DNA of 64,000 nucleotides from an uncultured Actinomycetes bacterium (lineage in GTDB: Bacteria > Actinomycetota > Actinomycetes > Nanopelagicales > Nanopelagicaceae): positions 62,001 through 126,000 of the forward strand of contig CAINLV010000029.1 in assembly GCA_903850565.1 (NCBI GenBank), written 5' to 3'. This document shows, one piece after another, positions 8,024-15,281 of this stretch. The notes beneath the pieces are model-generated. The model worked only from the letters and a program-made list of their open reading frames with translations. It was not told where the DNA came from and did no database searches. The translations under genes were made by a program, and so were the position numbers. Each line of letters starts with the position of its first letter. The stretch's first letter is position 1.

Positions 8024-9472
8024 ATGAAAAGAATGATCAATGGCGTAAGACCCGTTGGTTTTATGCGGATTGGATTGGTGACCGCAGCAGTTGCTGCCGT
8101 TGTTCTCGCTCCAATCGCTCGCGCAGATTCACCAACATTTGGTAAGTCCTGTACCGTCCAAGGACTAAGTACTGGTATTAAAACTACCGACTTGGTTTGC
8201 CAACAAGATGCCAATGGCAAGTTAAAGTGGGCAAAAGTTTTCGTGGGTTCTGCCCGCGTAAAGCCAGCTGCCGCTATGACATCACCAGCTGGAACTATTG
8301 AGTTCTACCACTGGCGTCCAGAAGATAAGGCCGTATTTGCCAGCATCATTTCAAAATTTGAAGCTGCAAATCCAGGTGCCCACATCACCCAAGTCATCAG
8401 CAACTCTGTGGATTACACCAACTTGGCCTTTGCAAAGATTAAGGCCGATCCAAAGGCAGCGGTTTTCGTAACCAGCCGTGGTGGTCAATTCCAGCAATTC
8501 TACGATGGCGGTTTGCTTCGCGATATTTCAAGCGAGCGATACGTCAAGCAGAATGTTGTTAGTTCGGCTTTGGCACCAGCCACAGTCAATGGCAAGGTCT
8601 ACGGAATTCCATACCAATTCTTGTTCAATGACCCGCTATACAACACCGATATTTTCGCCAAGAACAATTGGGATGTCCCTGCAAACTGGTCCGATGTTCT
8701 AGCTTTCTGTAAGAAGGCAAAGGCCGCTGGCTACATTCCTTTCGCATATCCAGGTGCAACCCGCGGAAACGCCGGTCAGATCATGAACTCCTTCATGATG
8801 AACTCAGCTCCTGACTTGGCCACATTGACCAGTCGCCTACAAGCGATTGACACCGGAAAGGCCGATCTAACCTCTGATTGGTTCACCGCGCTGGCCAAGC
8901 AATACAAAGCAATGGCCGATGCTGGTTGCTTCCCACCAAACGTCACTGGTTATACGGATACATCTGCTGCCGCTGACTTTGCCAATGGAAAAGCTGCCAT
9001 CTACCCAACCGGCACCTTCTCAATCTCTACCGTTGTTGGATTAAACCCAGCAATGAAGGGAAAGATGAAGTTAATGTCGTTCATCGCAGTAGATACCAAG
9101 CCAACATACCAAGGTATCTTCAATGACACCTTCATCCTGAGCGTGAATCCAAAAGCAACCTCGCGTGATCAAAATATCGCTCGTGCCTTCATTTCATTCT
9201 TGGCACAAGCACCAATCGCGCAAGAATATGCAGTTGGAACTTCTCAGCACGTCAGTATCGTCAACGTTGATTATTCTTCAAATATCGATTTGTCGAATAC
9301 ATCTGACATCATGGGCAAGAACTTGATGCTTGCACCACGATTCATTTTCAACAACGTTGGAACTGTTCGTAACCCAATGGAAGATGCTTTGATCGCCATC
9401 GCTGGTGGTGCCGATGTCACTAAGACACTGGCAGACACTTCGAAGACCATCAAGCAAGGATTGAGTGGCTGA
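8024..9472 (+). CDS. ABC sugar transporter substrate-binding protein with N-terminal Cys module
   Basis: A 482-residue extracytoplasmic binding protein of the CUT1 carbohydrate class. Residues 1-34 are a signal peptide ending ARA. Residues 36-70 form the two-cysteine module (GKSCTVQG, LVCQQDANGKLKW) shared with other exported proteins here. The binding fold starts near residue 90 (IEFYHWRPEDKAVFASII) and includes GIPYQFLFNDPLYN and FANGKAAIYPTG. There is no lipobox cysteine at the cleavage site, so it is not an obvious lipoprotein. Two permeases follow. In context it probably captures sulfoquinovose or its glyceride, as SmoF does in alphaproteobacteria; that ligand is inferred from the pathway genes, not from binding residues. 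Confidence 0.85.
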   Translation: MKRMINGVRPVGFMRIGLVTAAVAAVVLAPIARADSPTFGKSCTVQGLSTGIKTTDLVCQQDANGKLKWAKVFVGSARVKPAAAMTSPAGTIEFYHWRPEDKAVFASIISKFEAANPGAHITQVISNSVDYTNLAFAKIKADPKAAVFVTSRGGQFQQFYDGGLLRDISSERYVKQNVVSSALAPATVNGKVYGIPYQFLFNDPLYNTDIFAKNNWDVPANWSDVLAFCKKAKAAGYIPFAYPGATRGNAGQIMNSFMMNSAPDLATLTSRLQAIDTGKADLTSDWFTALAKQYKAMADAGCFPPNVTGYTDTSAAADFANGKAAIYPTGTFSISTVVGLNPAMKGKMKLMSFIAVDTKPTYQGIFNDTFILSVNPKATSRDQNIARAFISFLAQAPIAQEYAVGTSQHVSIVNVDYSSNIDLSNTSDIMGKNLMLAPRFIFNNVGTVRNPMEDALIAIAGGADVTKTLADTSKTIKQGLSG

Positions 9473-9499
9473 TTAGCGCCGTAGTCAATAATCAGACTG

Positions 9500-9524
9500 G
9501 CCTTGCCGCTAAAAGCGGCAAGGC
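9500..9524 (+). terminator. Hairpin between binding-protein and permease genes (attenuator-like)
   Basis: GCCTTGCCGC-TAAAA-GCGGCAAGGC is a perfect 10-bp stem with a 5-base loop, 27 bp after the binding-protein stop. Only a weak T-containing stretch (TCGGTTTGG) follows, so it may stabilise the upstream message or end transcription partially, giving more binding protein than permease. It also lies inside the open frame that extends upstream of the permease start. Confidence 0.65.
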
Positions 9525-9594
9525 TCGGTTTGGTCGTTCTAAGAAAGCCAAGCCAAATGGCTCCAGGCTGGTAGAAAATCGAACTCTCGTTCTC

Positions 9595-10440
9595 ATGGTG
9601 CTACCTGCACTGGCAATTTATGCCTTCCTTTATTTATATCCCGCACTCTCCAATTTGGCCTACGCCTTGCAACGTTGGGATGGGGTAACCAAAGCTAAAT
9701 TTGTTGGGCTACACAACTTCGTTAACATGACCAATAACGACGATCTGCTCCACAAAGTAGTCGGTAACAGTTTTAAATTTACCTTCTTTGTAGTTATTTT
9801 TCAGACCGCCGCATCTTTATTCTTCGCTACCTTCTTAGTGAAGAACACCAAGACCAATATTGCGCTGCGAACCCTCTATTTCTTTCCCACGATTCTCTCC
9901 TCAGTCTCCGTGGGTTTAATTTGGACTTTTCTTTACGATCCAAACTTTGGTTTTGTTAATGCCATCTTTAAAAAGGTAGGTCTTAACTCCTTCGCGCTCA
10001 ATTGGCTAGGTAGCGAGAAGAGTTCGCTCTATGCCATTGCGTTCTCTCAAGTTTGGTTCCATACCGGCCAGATGATGGTTATCTATATCGCCGGGTTACA
10101 ACAAATTCCTGCCGAACTGTACGAAGCCGCTGAAGTAGACGGTGCCAGCAGATGGCAGCAATTTAAGAACGTTACTTGGCCCATGGCAATGCCCACAACG
10201 GCCGTTGTGGTTGCGTATACAACTATTCAGTCGTTCCGAGCTTTCGATCTCATATATTCCATGACACAAGGTGGCCCACAGAATTCTTCCAATATTCTGG
10301 TGACTTTGATTTACAACACCGCATTTTCCAGCTTCCGATTCGGCTATGCCTCTGCTGAATCCATTTTGCTAGTAGTGGTCGTTCTAGTCATCACTTGGCT
10401 TCAGCGACGAGTGCTGAGAATTAACACAGGTGAAAAATAA
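9595..10440 (+). CDS. ABC sugar transporter permease (MalF/UgpA type)
   Basis: An inner-membrane permease with about six helices. The EAA loop that docks to the ATPase reads EAAEVDGASRWQQFKNVTWP. The given start, ATG 9595, is the first standard start in frame, but it falls at the edge of the first helix and lacks a ribosome binding site. The frame stays open upstream to 9472, and its translation just before the ATG (KKAKPNGSRLVENRTLVL) looks like the usual basic N-terminus of such permeases. The true start is therefore probably upstream at a non-standard codon, or a base is wrong. It overlaps the next permease by one base (TAATG). No ATPase gene is present. Confidence 0.85.
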   Translation: MVLPALAIYAFLYLYPALSNLAYALQRWDGVTKAKFVGLHNFVNMTNNDDLLHKVVGNSFKFTFFVVIFQTAASLFFATFLVKNTKTNIALRTLYFFPTILSSVSVGLIWTFLYDPNFGFVNAIFKKVGLNSFALNWLGSEKSSLYAIAFSQVWFHTGQMMVIYIAGLQQIPAELYEAAEVDGASRWQQFKNVTWPMAMPTTAVVVAYTTIQSFRAFDLIYSMTQGGPQNSSNILVTLIYNTAFSSFRFGYASAESILLVVVVLVITWLQRRVLRINTGEK

Positions 10441-11255
10441 TGTTCTATAACTTTGCCCGACGCGTTGCACTTATCTCATTTGCACTTGCCATCATTGTCC
10501 CGACTTCTATCGTGGTCCTCGGTGCCTTCAAAAAAGATCTAGAGATTTATACCCAGCCTTTGGCCTGGCCAAAACACTGGAGTCTTTTCAACTTCTCCCG
10601 ATTAATTCATGAAGGCAATGTCTTTGTGCCATTTCGAAATAGTTTAATTGTCACTACCTGCTCGGTAGCAATTACCCTGACCTTGGCCAGCATGGCTGCC
10701 TACGGAATCTCCCGAATGATCAATGTGACTGGGAAAGTGCTCTTCCTTCTCTTCTCACTTGGTCTTGCAATTCCCGGACAGGTAAACATCATTCCGATTT
10801 ACATTCTCTTCACAAAACTGCACCTTACAAATTCCCTCATCGGTCTAATTATGGTGAATGTGGCTGTTACCTTGCCGATCTCGATTTTCATCCTCACCAC
10901 GTTTTTCCGAAATATCCAGAAGGAGATGTTCGAAGTTGCCGGCATCGATGGTGCAACAACTTGGCGGATTTACCGCTCAATTGCGCTACCGCTTTCCAGG
11001 CCAGCTATGGGTGCCACGGGGATCTTCTTGTTTGTGATCTGCTGGAATGATTTGCTCTATCCCTTGATGTTGATCACCCAGGCCGATAAAAAGACGCTAC
11101 CGCTGACGCTGATCGACTTCCGAGGCGAATATGCAACCAGCTTTAGCATGCTCTTCACCGCTATTTTGGTCGCTTCTATGCCATTGGTGATCATGTATGT
11201 CTTTATGCAGCGTTCATTTGTGGCAGGCCTGACCGCCGGAGCTGTGAAAGGCTGA
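10440..11255 (+). CDS. ABC sugar transporter permease (MalG type)
   Basis: A 271-residue permease pairing with the MalF-type protein just upstream. The EAA motif reads EVAGIDGATTWRIYRSIALP, and the C-terminus RSFVAGLTAGAVKG is the classic end of CUT1 MalG-type subunits. Its start overlaps the preceding stop codon, implying translational coupling. The expected third part, an MsmK/UgpC-type ATPase, is missing from the locus and from the window; in many actinobacteria one ATPase gene elsewhere serves several sugar transporters. Substrate is inferred from the neighbours as a sulfosugar. Confidence 0.88.
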   Translation: MFYNFARRVALISFALAIIVPTSIVVLGAFKKDLEIYTQPLAWPKHWSLFNFSRLIHEGNVFVPFRNSLIVTTCSVAITLTLASMAAYGISRMINVTGKVLFLLFSLGLAIPGQVNIIPIYILFTKLHLTNSLIGLIMVNVAVTLPISIFILTTFFRNIQKEMFEVAGIDGATTWRIYRSIALPLSRPAMGATGIFLFVICWNDLLYPLMLITQADKKTLPLTLIDFRGEYATSFSMLFTAILVASMPLVIMYVFMQRSFVAGLTAGAVKG

Positions 11256-11259
11256 CCCC

Positions 11260-11964
11260 GTGACTCTCATGATGCCGCAAGGAAGCCAGCGCGTGACCCG
11301 GATTGCCAATCAGTTACTGGAGATGATTGAAAATAGGGGTCTGGTGCCAGGCTCAGCTTTGCCCTCCGAACGAACTTTGGCTCAACAATTAGAAGTTAGC
11401 CGACCTAGTCTTCGCGAAGCGCTCCATATATTGCAGGCCCAAGGCATGGTCACCATCAAACATGGCCAAGGAACTTTTGTTGCTGAACCACTTTTAGCTC
11501 AGGAGTTGCGTTCAAAGATTATTTCTAAAACTACCGACCTCAATGAGCTCTTTGATGCCCGTGAAGTACTGGAAGTTCCAGCGTCGCGATGGGCCGCATC
11601 AAAGGCGACTAAAGAAGATATCCGCAATTTGCGAGTTACCTTAAATGAGATCGCAGCCATCACCGCAGTCTCCCCCGTTAACTATGACCAACTCCAAGTA
11701 TTGGATGCGAAATTCCATTTAACGATTGTCCAGATCGCAGGAAATAGATTTATTAACCAGACCTTAGGTGTTTTGCAAGATGTCATGCAAAAATCTATGC
11801 AGACGACACTGCGCCTTCCTGGCAGAAGCGAAATTTCGCGAATTCAACACGAAGCCATGTTGCAAGCAATTGCAGATGGCAATGGCGAACTTGCTTCGCA
11901 AATCACATTAGAACATATCACTGGGGCAAGATTGACCGCAGTTAAAGATGCCGAAAGCAAATAG
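11260..11964 (+). CDS. GntR-family regulator, FCD (FadR) subfamily; likely regulator of the sulfosugar locus
   Basis: A 234-residue transcription factor. Residues 10-75 form the winged helix (LEMIENRGLVPGSALPSERT, VSRPSLREALHIL, KHGQGTFV). Residues 95-225 are the all-helical FCD ligand domain, with DAREVLEVPASRWAA, DAKFHLTIVQIAGN and a late EH pair; Asp and His residues there usually hold a metal that contacts an organic-acid ligand. The start GTG 11260 is followed by ATG codons at 11269 and 11272, either of which could be used. It lies four bases after the permease and overlaps the kinase. Three AGGT-N3-ACCACT sites in the locus fit its subfamily. The inducer could be a sulfonated acid or sugar phosphate; this is inference. 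Confidence 0.88.
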   Translation: MTLMMPQGSQRVTRIANQLLEMIENRGLVPGSALPSERTLAQQLEVSRPSLREALHILQAQGMVTIKHGQGTFVAEPLLAQELRSKIISKTTDLNELFDAREVLEVPASRWAASKATKEDIRNLRVTLNEIAAITAVSPVNYDQLQVLDAKFHLTIVQIAGNRFINQTLGVLQDVMQKSMQTTLRLPGRSEISRIQHEAMLQAIADGNGELASQITLEHITGARLTAVKDAESK

Positions 11965-12847
11965 TCCCCAAGTCCTCTGCGTGGGAGTAATCACCATGGA
12001 CACGATTGCTCTGGTCGAACGCTATCCAGGTGCAGATGAACGAGTCCTCGCAAAAGAGATCGTTCGTGCAGGAGGTGGACCAGCAGCTGTCGCAGCCGTT
12101 GCACTTGCACGACTGGGAGTTTCCACGGCGATAGTAGGCACCATTGGCGACGACGAAGATGGCCACGAAGTTCTACGAATCTTTGAGCGAGAATCCATAG
12201 ATGCCCAAGGTATTTCCTTCGCTGGCGCACATACTGCTGGCAGCGTCATAGTTGCTGCACTAGAGGAAAGCACTCGTGCCATAAGCACTCGGCAACCGCT
12301 TCACCAAGCCCCAGTAAATGATTACGCCAAATCCTTAGTCCATAGCGTCGAGTGGGTTCATGCAGATCATGTTGGAATTCACCTCCTGGCAGAGCTGGGA
12401 GTTGCCAAGGGAAATGGCCCACAGATTTCCTTTGACGCTGGTTATGGTGTCGAAAACTTTGATCCTTCTATTGTGGATCTCTTTGTACCTACTGATCGGC
12501 AGATGAAATTGCGGTACCCGCAGTTGGAATTGGTCCAATCACTGCAGCAAGATTCAGAGGCCGGCGATTGCACCGTGGTGGCGACCTGTGGTGGCAAAGG
12601 CAGCGCCGGATTCTCTCGAACCGATGGTTATGTGCGGGCCGAAGGTTTTTCTGTTGATGTAGTTAGCACCTTGGGAGCCGGCGATGTTTTCCATGGCGCT
12701 TTGATTGCGCAATTAGTTCAAGGAAGAACTTTGGAAAGTTCATTAAGGCGGGCCAATGCCGTAGCGGCACTCTCCTGCCGAGCCATTGATGGGCAATCTG
12801 GCATACCAAATACTCGCGAACTCGAAGAATTCTTAGAGAGGCAATGA
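11948..12847 (+). CDS. PfkB-family kinase resembling 6-deoxy-6-sulfofructose kinase YihV
   Basis: A 299-residue ribokinase-fold sugar kinase expected to phosphorylate sulfofructose at C1 with ATP. The N-terminus VLCVGVITMDTIALVERYPG and RAGGGPAAVAAVALARLG match the PfkB substrate site. The C-terminal signature DVVSTLGAGDVFHGAL holds the catalytic Asp of GAGD, and QSGIPNTRELEEFL ends the protein. From memory, E. coli YihV has the corresponding GGGPAATAAVAAARLG, TTGAGDVFHGAL and GIP blocks, giving a closer match than to ribokinase or fructokinase. It overlaps the GntR gene by 17 bp and the aldolase by 4 bp, so kinase and aldolase are surely made together. Specificity needs alignment to confirm. 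Confidence 0.8.
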   Translation: MPKANSPQVLCVGVITMDTIALVERYPGADERVLAKEIVRAGGGPAAVAAVALARLGVSTAIVGTIGDDEDGHEVLRIFERESIDAQGISFAGAHTAGSVIVAALEESTRAISTRQPLHQAPVNDYAKSLVHSVEWVHADHVGIHLLAELGVAKGNGPQISFDAGYGVENFDPSIVDLFVPTDRQMKLRYPQLELVQSLQQDSEAGDCTVVATCGGKGSAGFSRTDGYVRAEGFSVDVVSTLGAGDVFHGALIAQLVQGRTLESSLRRANAVAALSCRAIDGQSGIPNTRELEEFLERQ

Positions 12848-13734
12848 TGAGAAGAGACCTAAGCCAAATTGCACGAAAGAGCGGCGCCCTTGCCATGGTC
12901 GCAGTCGATCAACGTGAAGCACTGCGAGGAATGTTGGCGCCACATCAGAGCGAACCAGTCACGGACAGCCAATTAACTCAATTTAAGGTTGATGTAGCCC
13001 GAGAACTTTCGCCATACGCTTCCGCACTTTTGGTGGATCAGGAATTTGGATTAGATGCAATCGTCGATCAAAAAGTCTTAGATCGAGGTTGTGGTTTGAT
13101 TGCCGCCGCAGATCTACTCCTTGGTCCGGCTGGTGGAGCTGCAACAGATACAGATATTGATCCCCTAGTTGACCCAATTCGAATGAAGAATATTGGTGCT
13201 GCCGGATTAAAGTTCTTGGTCTTGTGGCGAGCCGATGAAAGCGTAGAACAGCGAGCTCGATTGGTTGCCGGATTTAACCAACTCTGCGACGCTGCAGATC
13301 TTCCTTCGATTATTGAAATCATCGTCAAACCACCACTTGATTCCTCGGTTGCCTTCGATCGTGAAGAGCAGTTGATTACCGCAGCAAAAGAAGCGGCCTC
13401 ATGGAAGCCCGATCTCTATAAGGCAGAAGTACCTTTTCATGGTGAAGGGAGTTTGAGTCAGATCACCGCTCACGCGGAACGAATGAGTGAAGCGATTAAT
13501 GGTCCGTGGGTGGTTTTATCCAATGGGGTAAAGGCCGATAATTTTGCCAATGCAGTAACCGCATGTGCATTAGGAGGCGCTAGCGGATTCCTGGCCGGGC
13601 GAGCAGTGTGGGCCGATATCGTCGGATCTGCAGATACTCCTGGCGCACTTCGAGATGTCTCTATTCCACGGTTGCGAAACCTAAGTGAAATCGTAGATAA
13701 ATATGCCAAGCCATGGACAAGTTGGAATAACTAA
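12844..13734 (+). CDS. yihT: 6-deoxy-6-sulfofructose-1-phosphate aldolase, YihT-like
   Basis: A 296-residue class I aldolase expected to split sulfofructose-1-phosphate into DHAP and 3-sulfolactaldehyde. It follows E. coli YihT nearly block by block: AMVAVDQREALR, ELSPYASALLVDQEF, LKFLVLWRADESVEQR, DLYKAEVPFHGEG, PWVVLSNGV and GASGFLAGRAVWADIVG. Lys193 in LYKAEVP is the predicted Schiff-base lysine. The length equals YihT (about 292). Tagatose-bisphosphate aldolase LacD is the nearest alternative, but it is longer and lacks these precise blocks. The start ATG overlaps the kinase stop. The next gene, the Gfo/Idh protein, converges on it with a 3-bp gap. I rely on remembered YihT sequence, so an alignment would settle it. 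Confidence 0.85.
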   Translation: MMRRDLSQIARKSGALAMVAVDQREALRGMLAPHQSEPVTDSQLTQFKVDVARELSPYASALLVDQEFGLDAIVDQKVLDRGCGLIAAADLLLGPAGGAATDTDIDPLVDPIRMKNIGAAGLKFLVLWRADESVEQRARLVAGFNQLCDAADLPSIIEIIVKPPLDSSVAFDREEQLITAAKEAASWKPDLYKAEVPFHGEGSLSQITAHAERMSEAINGPWVVLSNGVKADNFANAVTACALGGASGFLAGRAVWADIVGSADTPGALRDVSIPRLRNLSEIVDKYAKPWTSWNN

Positions 13735-13737
13735 TAT

Positions 13738-14841
13738 TTATCCCAGTATTTCCTTAAGCGCGACCAGTCGATTTTCTTTAATACTTAAGTGTGCCGCTAA
13801 TCCAGTTGCCACTGATGTAATACCATCTTCTAAAGTGACTTCTGCTGGCGTTGAATTAAGCAAGGCATCTCTAAACTTCAAATGCTCAATGTATGAAGCA
13901 CCGTAATGATGGCCGTAGTACTTAATGCTTAGATCAATGACCTGCTTAATCTCACTGCCCCGTCCAGTTCCAGCTTTGGCATCCCAACCGGTTTTTCTTC
14001 CCCAGTCAGCACGACGGCTATAACGAACTGTTTGCGACGGCAAGAATGATTCCAATTTTCCTTGGTCACCAACGATGGTCACAATCTCTTTGTCGAAGGA
14101 ACCTTCACCAAACATGCACAGATCCAACATGGCACGCGCACCACTGGCGTAGTCAACTATGACAAATGCGCTATCCAACATGTCCGCTTGTCGCCCATCG
14201 TAAATCTCATCTTTATGATTTACATTCTGACCGCCGGAAGCAAATACTTGAGTTGGTCTTTCCCCCATTATTAGATCCATTAAATTGAAGTAGTGACAAC
14301 ATTTTTCAACTAAAGTTCCGCCAGTTCTTTCGGAGAAGCGATTCCAGTTGCCTACCTTTGGATAGAAAGGTTCGCGGTGTTCGCGGATTGATACTTGCTG
14401 CACCTTCCCAACTTCGCCGGCGTGAGCACGCGCAATTACTTCGGCTACAGGTGGCATAAAGCGATACTCCAGGCCCATCCAGGTCAGAGCAGTTCTTGCC
14501 CTATTCCATTCCAAGATTTGCTTGCAATCTTCGATGGTTGTGGCCAGGGGTTTCTCCACGAAAACTGCGATATTGGTGACGAGCGCATCTTTAAGGACTG
14601 CGGCATGTGTGTCGTTGGGTGAAGCGATCACTACGGCATCCACTAACCCAGATTCCAAAAGCTCTAAATGGTTGGAAAAGGTCTTAGCGCCAGGCACCAT
14701 AGCAAGCGCGGCGCTACGGGATTCTTCCCATGGGTCGCTGATCGCGGTGATGGTGGCCCCGCCCATAATTTTGATATTTTCGATGTGCTCTCGGCCCATG
14801 CTGCCGGCGCCGATAATCCCGTATCTCAACTCTGATGCCAT
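13738..14841 (-). CDS. Gfo/Idh/MocA-family protein; candidate NAD-dependent sulfoquinovosidase (GH188-like)
   Basis: A 367-residue NAD-binding protein. Residues 6-40 form the Rossmann start (YGIIGAGSMGREHIENI), VEKPLATTIEDC is the family's EKP block, and GGTLVEKCCHYFNLMDLI contains the His that usually sits at the sugar-binding site. Ordinary members oxidise sugars or inositol. A branch of this superfamily, GH188, uses NAD as a cofactor in a redox mechanism to release SQ from its glycosides and lives in SQ gene clusters that lack a GH31 sulfoquinovosidase. That fits this locus, which has no GH31 gene. Fold is certain; the glycosidase assignment is inference, a plain dehydrogenase being the alternative. 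An operator copy lies 7 bp upstream of its start. Confidence 0.75.
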   Translation of the reverse strand: MASELRYGIIGAGSMGREHIENIKIMGGATITAISDPWEESRSAALAMVPGAKTFSNHLELLESGLVDAVVIASPNDTHAAVLKDALVTNIAVFVEKPLATTIEDCKQILEWNRARTALTWMGLEYRFMPPVAEVIARAHAGEVGKVQQVSIREHREPFYPKVGNWNRFSERTGGTLVEKCCHYFNLMDLIMGERPTQVFASGGQNVNHKDEIYDGRQADMLDSAFVIVDYASGARAMLDLCMFGEGSFDKEIVTIVGDQGKLESFLPSQTVRYSRRADWGRKTGWDAKAGTGRGSEIKQVIDLSIKYYGHHYGASYIEHLKFRDALLNSTPAEVTLEDGITSVATGLAAHLSIKENRLVALKEILG

Positions 14842-14847
14842 TGGTAC

Positions 14848-14860
14848 AGGTTAGACCACT
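14848..14860. promoter_or_regulatory. GntR/FCD-type operator copy 2
   Basis: AGGTTAGACCACT, matching copies 1 and 3 at 11 of 13 positions each and with the same GGT-N3-ACC-ACT layout. It lies 7-19 bp before the start codon of the leftward Gfo/Idh gene, so a protein bound here would block initiation of that gene. Confidence 0.65.
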
Positions 14861-14921
14861 TCATACTTTTTTGGCAGAGGGGTAGCCTATTTAACCTCAT
14901 ATCCCATAGACTCCGCCAAAG

Positions 14922-14934
14922 AGGTCAGACCACT
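14922..14934. promoter_or_regulatory. GntR/FCD-type operator copy 3
   Basis: AGGTCAGACCACT; the core GGTC-A-GACC is a perfect inverted repeat, the most symmetrical of the three copies. It stands 44 bp before the suyA start in the 137-bp divergent region shared with the Gfo/Idh gene. Its position suggests control of the desulfonation unit suyA-suyB-slcC-comC-exporter. Confidence 0.68.
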
Positions 14935-14978
14935 GAGGGCGATGTGGGAGATCCGCGCTTTCGAAAGGAGCACAACTA

Positions 14979-15281
14979 ATGGCAGGTAGCGCGCCGCAAT
15001 TTCTTCTCCATCACGATGGAGATTCGGTAGCAGTAGCCGTAATGGACCTGTTGCCAGGTTCGGTAAATGGCGCAGCACTTAAGGGAGGGACGAAATACAC
15101 CTTCGACTTATTGGCTGCATGTCCGCTTGGACACAAGTTCGCCGCTGTGGAAATCAAGAATGGCGAAGACATCATCAAATATGGCGTTCGAGTTGGTGTC
15201 GCAACTGCAGATATCAAAGTCGGAGAGTACGTACACGTTCACAACATGAGGAGTGCTAGATGGCAATTAAGCCGCGCTTAA
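14979..15281 (+). CDS. suyA: (2R)-sulfolactate sulfo-lyase, alpha subunit SuyA
   Basis: A 100-residue SAF-domain protein, the small subunit of the enzyme that cleaves (R)-sulfolactate to pyruvate and sulfite. It belongs to the UxaA family, where small and large parts can be separate genes. Visible blocks are FLLHHDGDSVAVAVMDL, CPLGHKFAAVEIKNGEDIIK, YGVRVGVATADIKVGEYVHV and HNMRSARW. AAAGGAG eight bases upstream is a strong ribosome binding site. Its last 22 bases overlap suyB. The alternative, the N-terminal part of altronate or galactarate dehydratase, is less likely given the split gene and neighbours (two sulfolactate dehydrogenases and a sulfite/sulfate exporter). Confidence 0.85.
   Translation: MAGSAPQFLLHHDGDSVAVAVMDLLPGSVNGAALKGGTKYTFDLLAACPLGHKFAAVEIKNGEDIIKYGVRVGVATADIKVGEYVHVHNMRSARWQLSRA

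Noticed and set aside
11948-13734. Tagatose or inositol catabolism (LacC/LacD or IolC/IolJ) for the kinase and aldolase
   Set aside because: The sequence blocks follow YihV and YihT more closely, and no other lac or iol genes are present.
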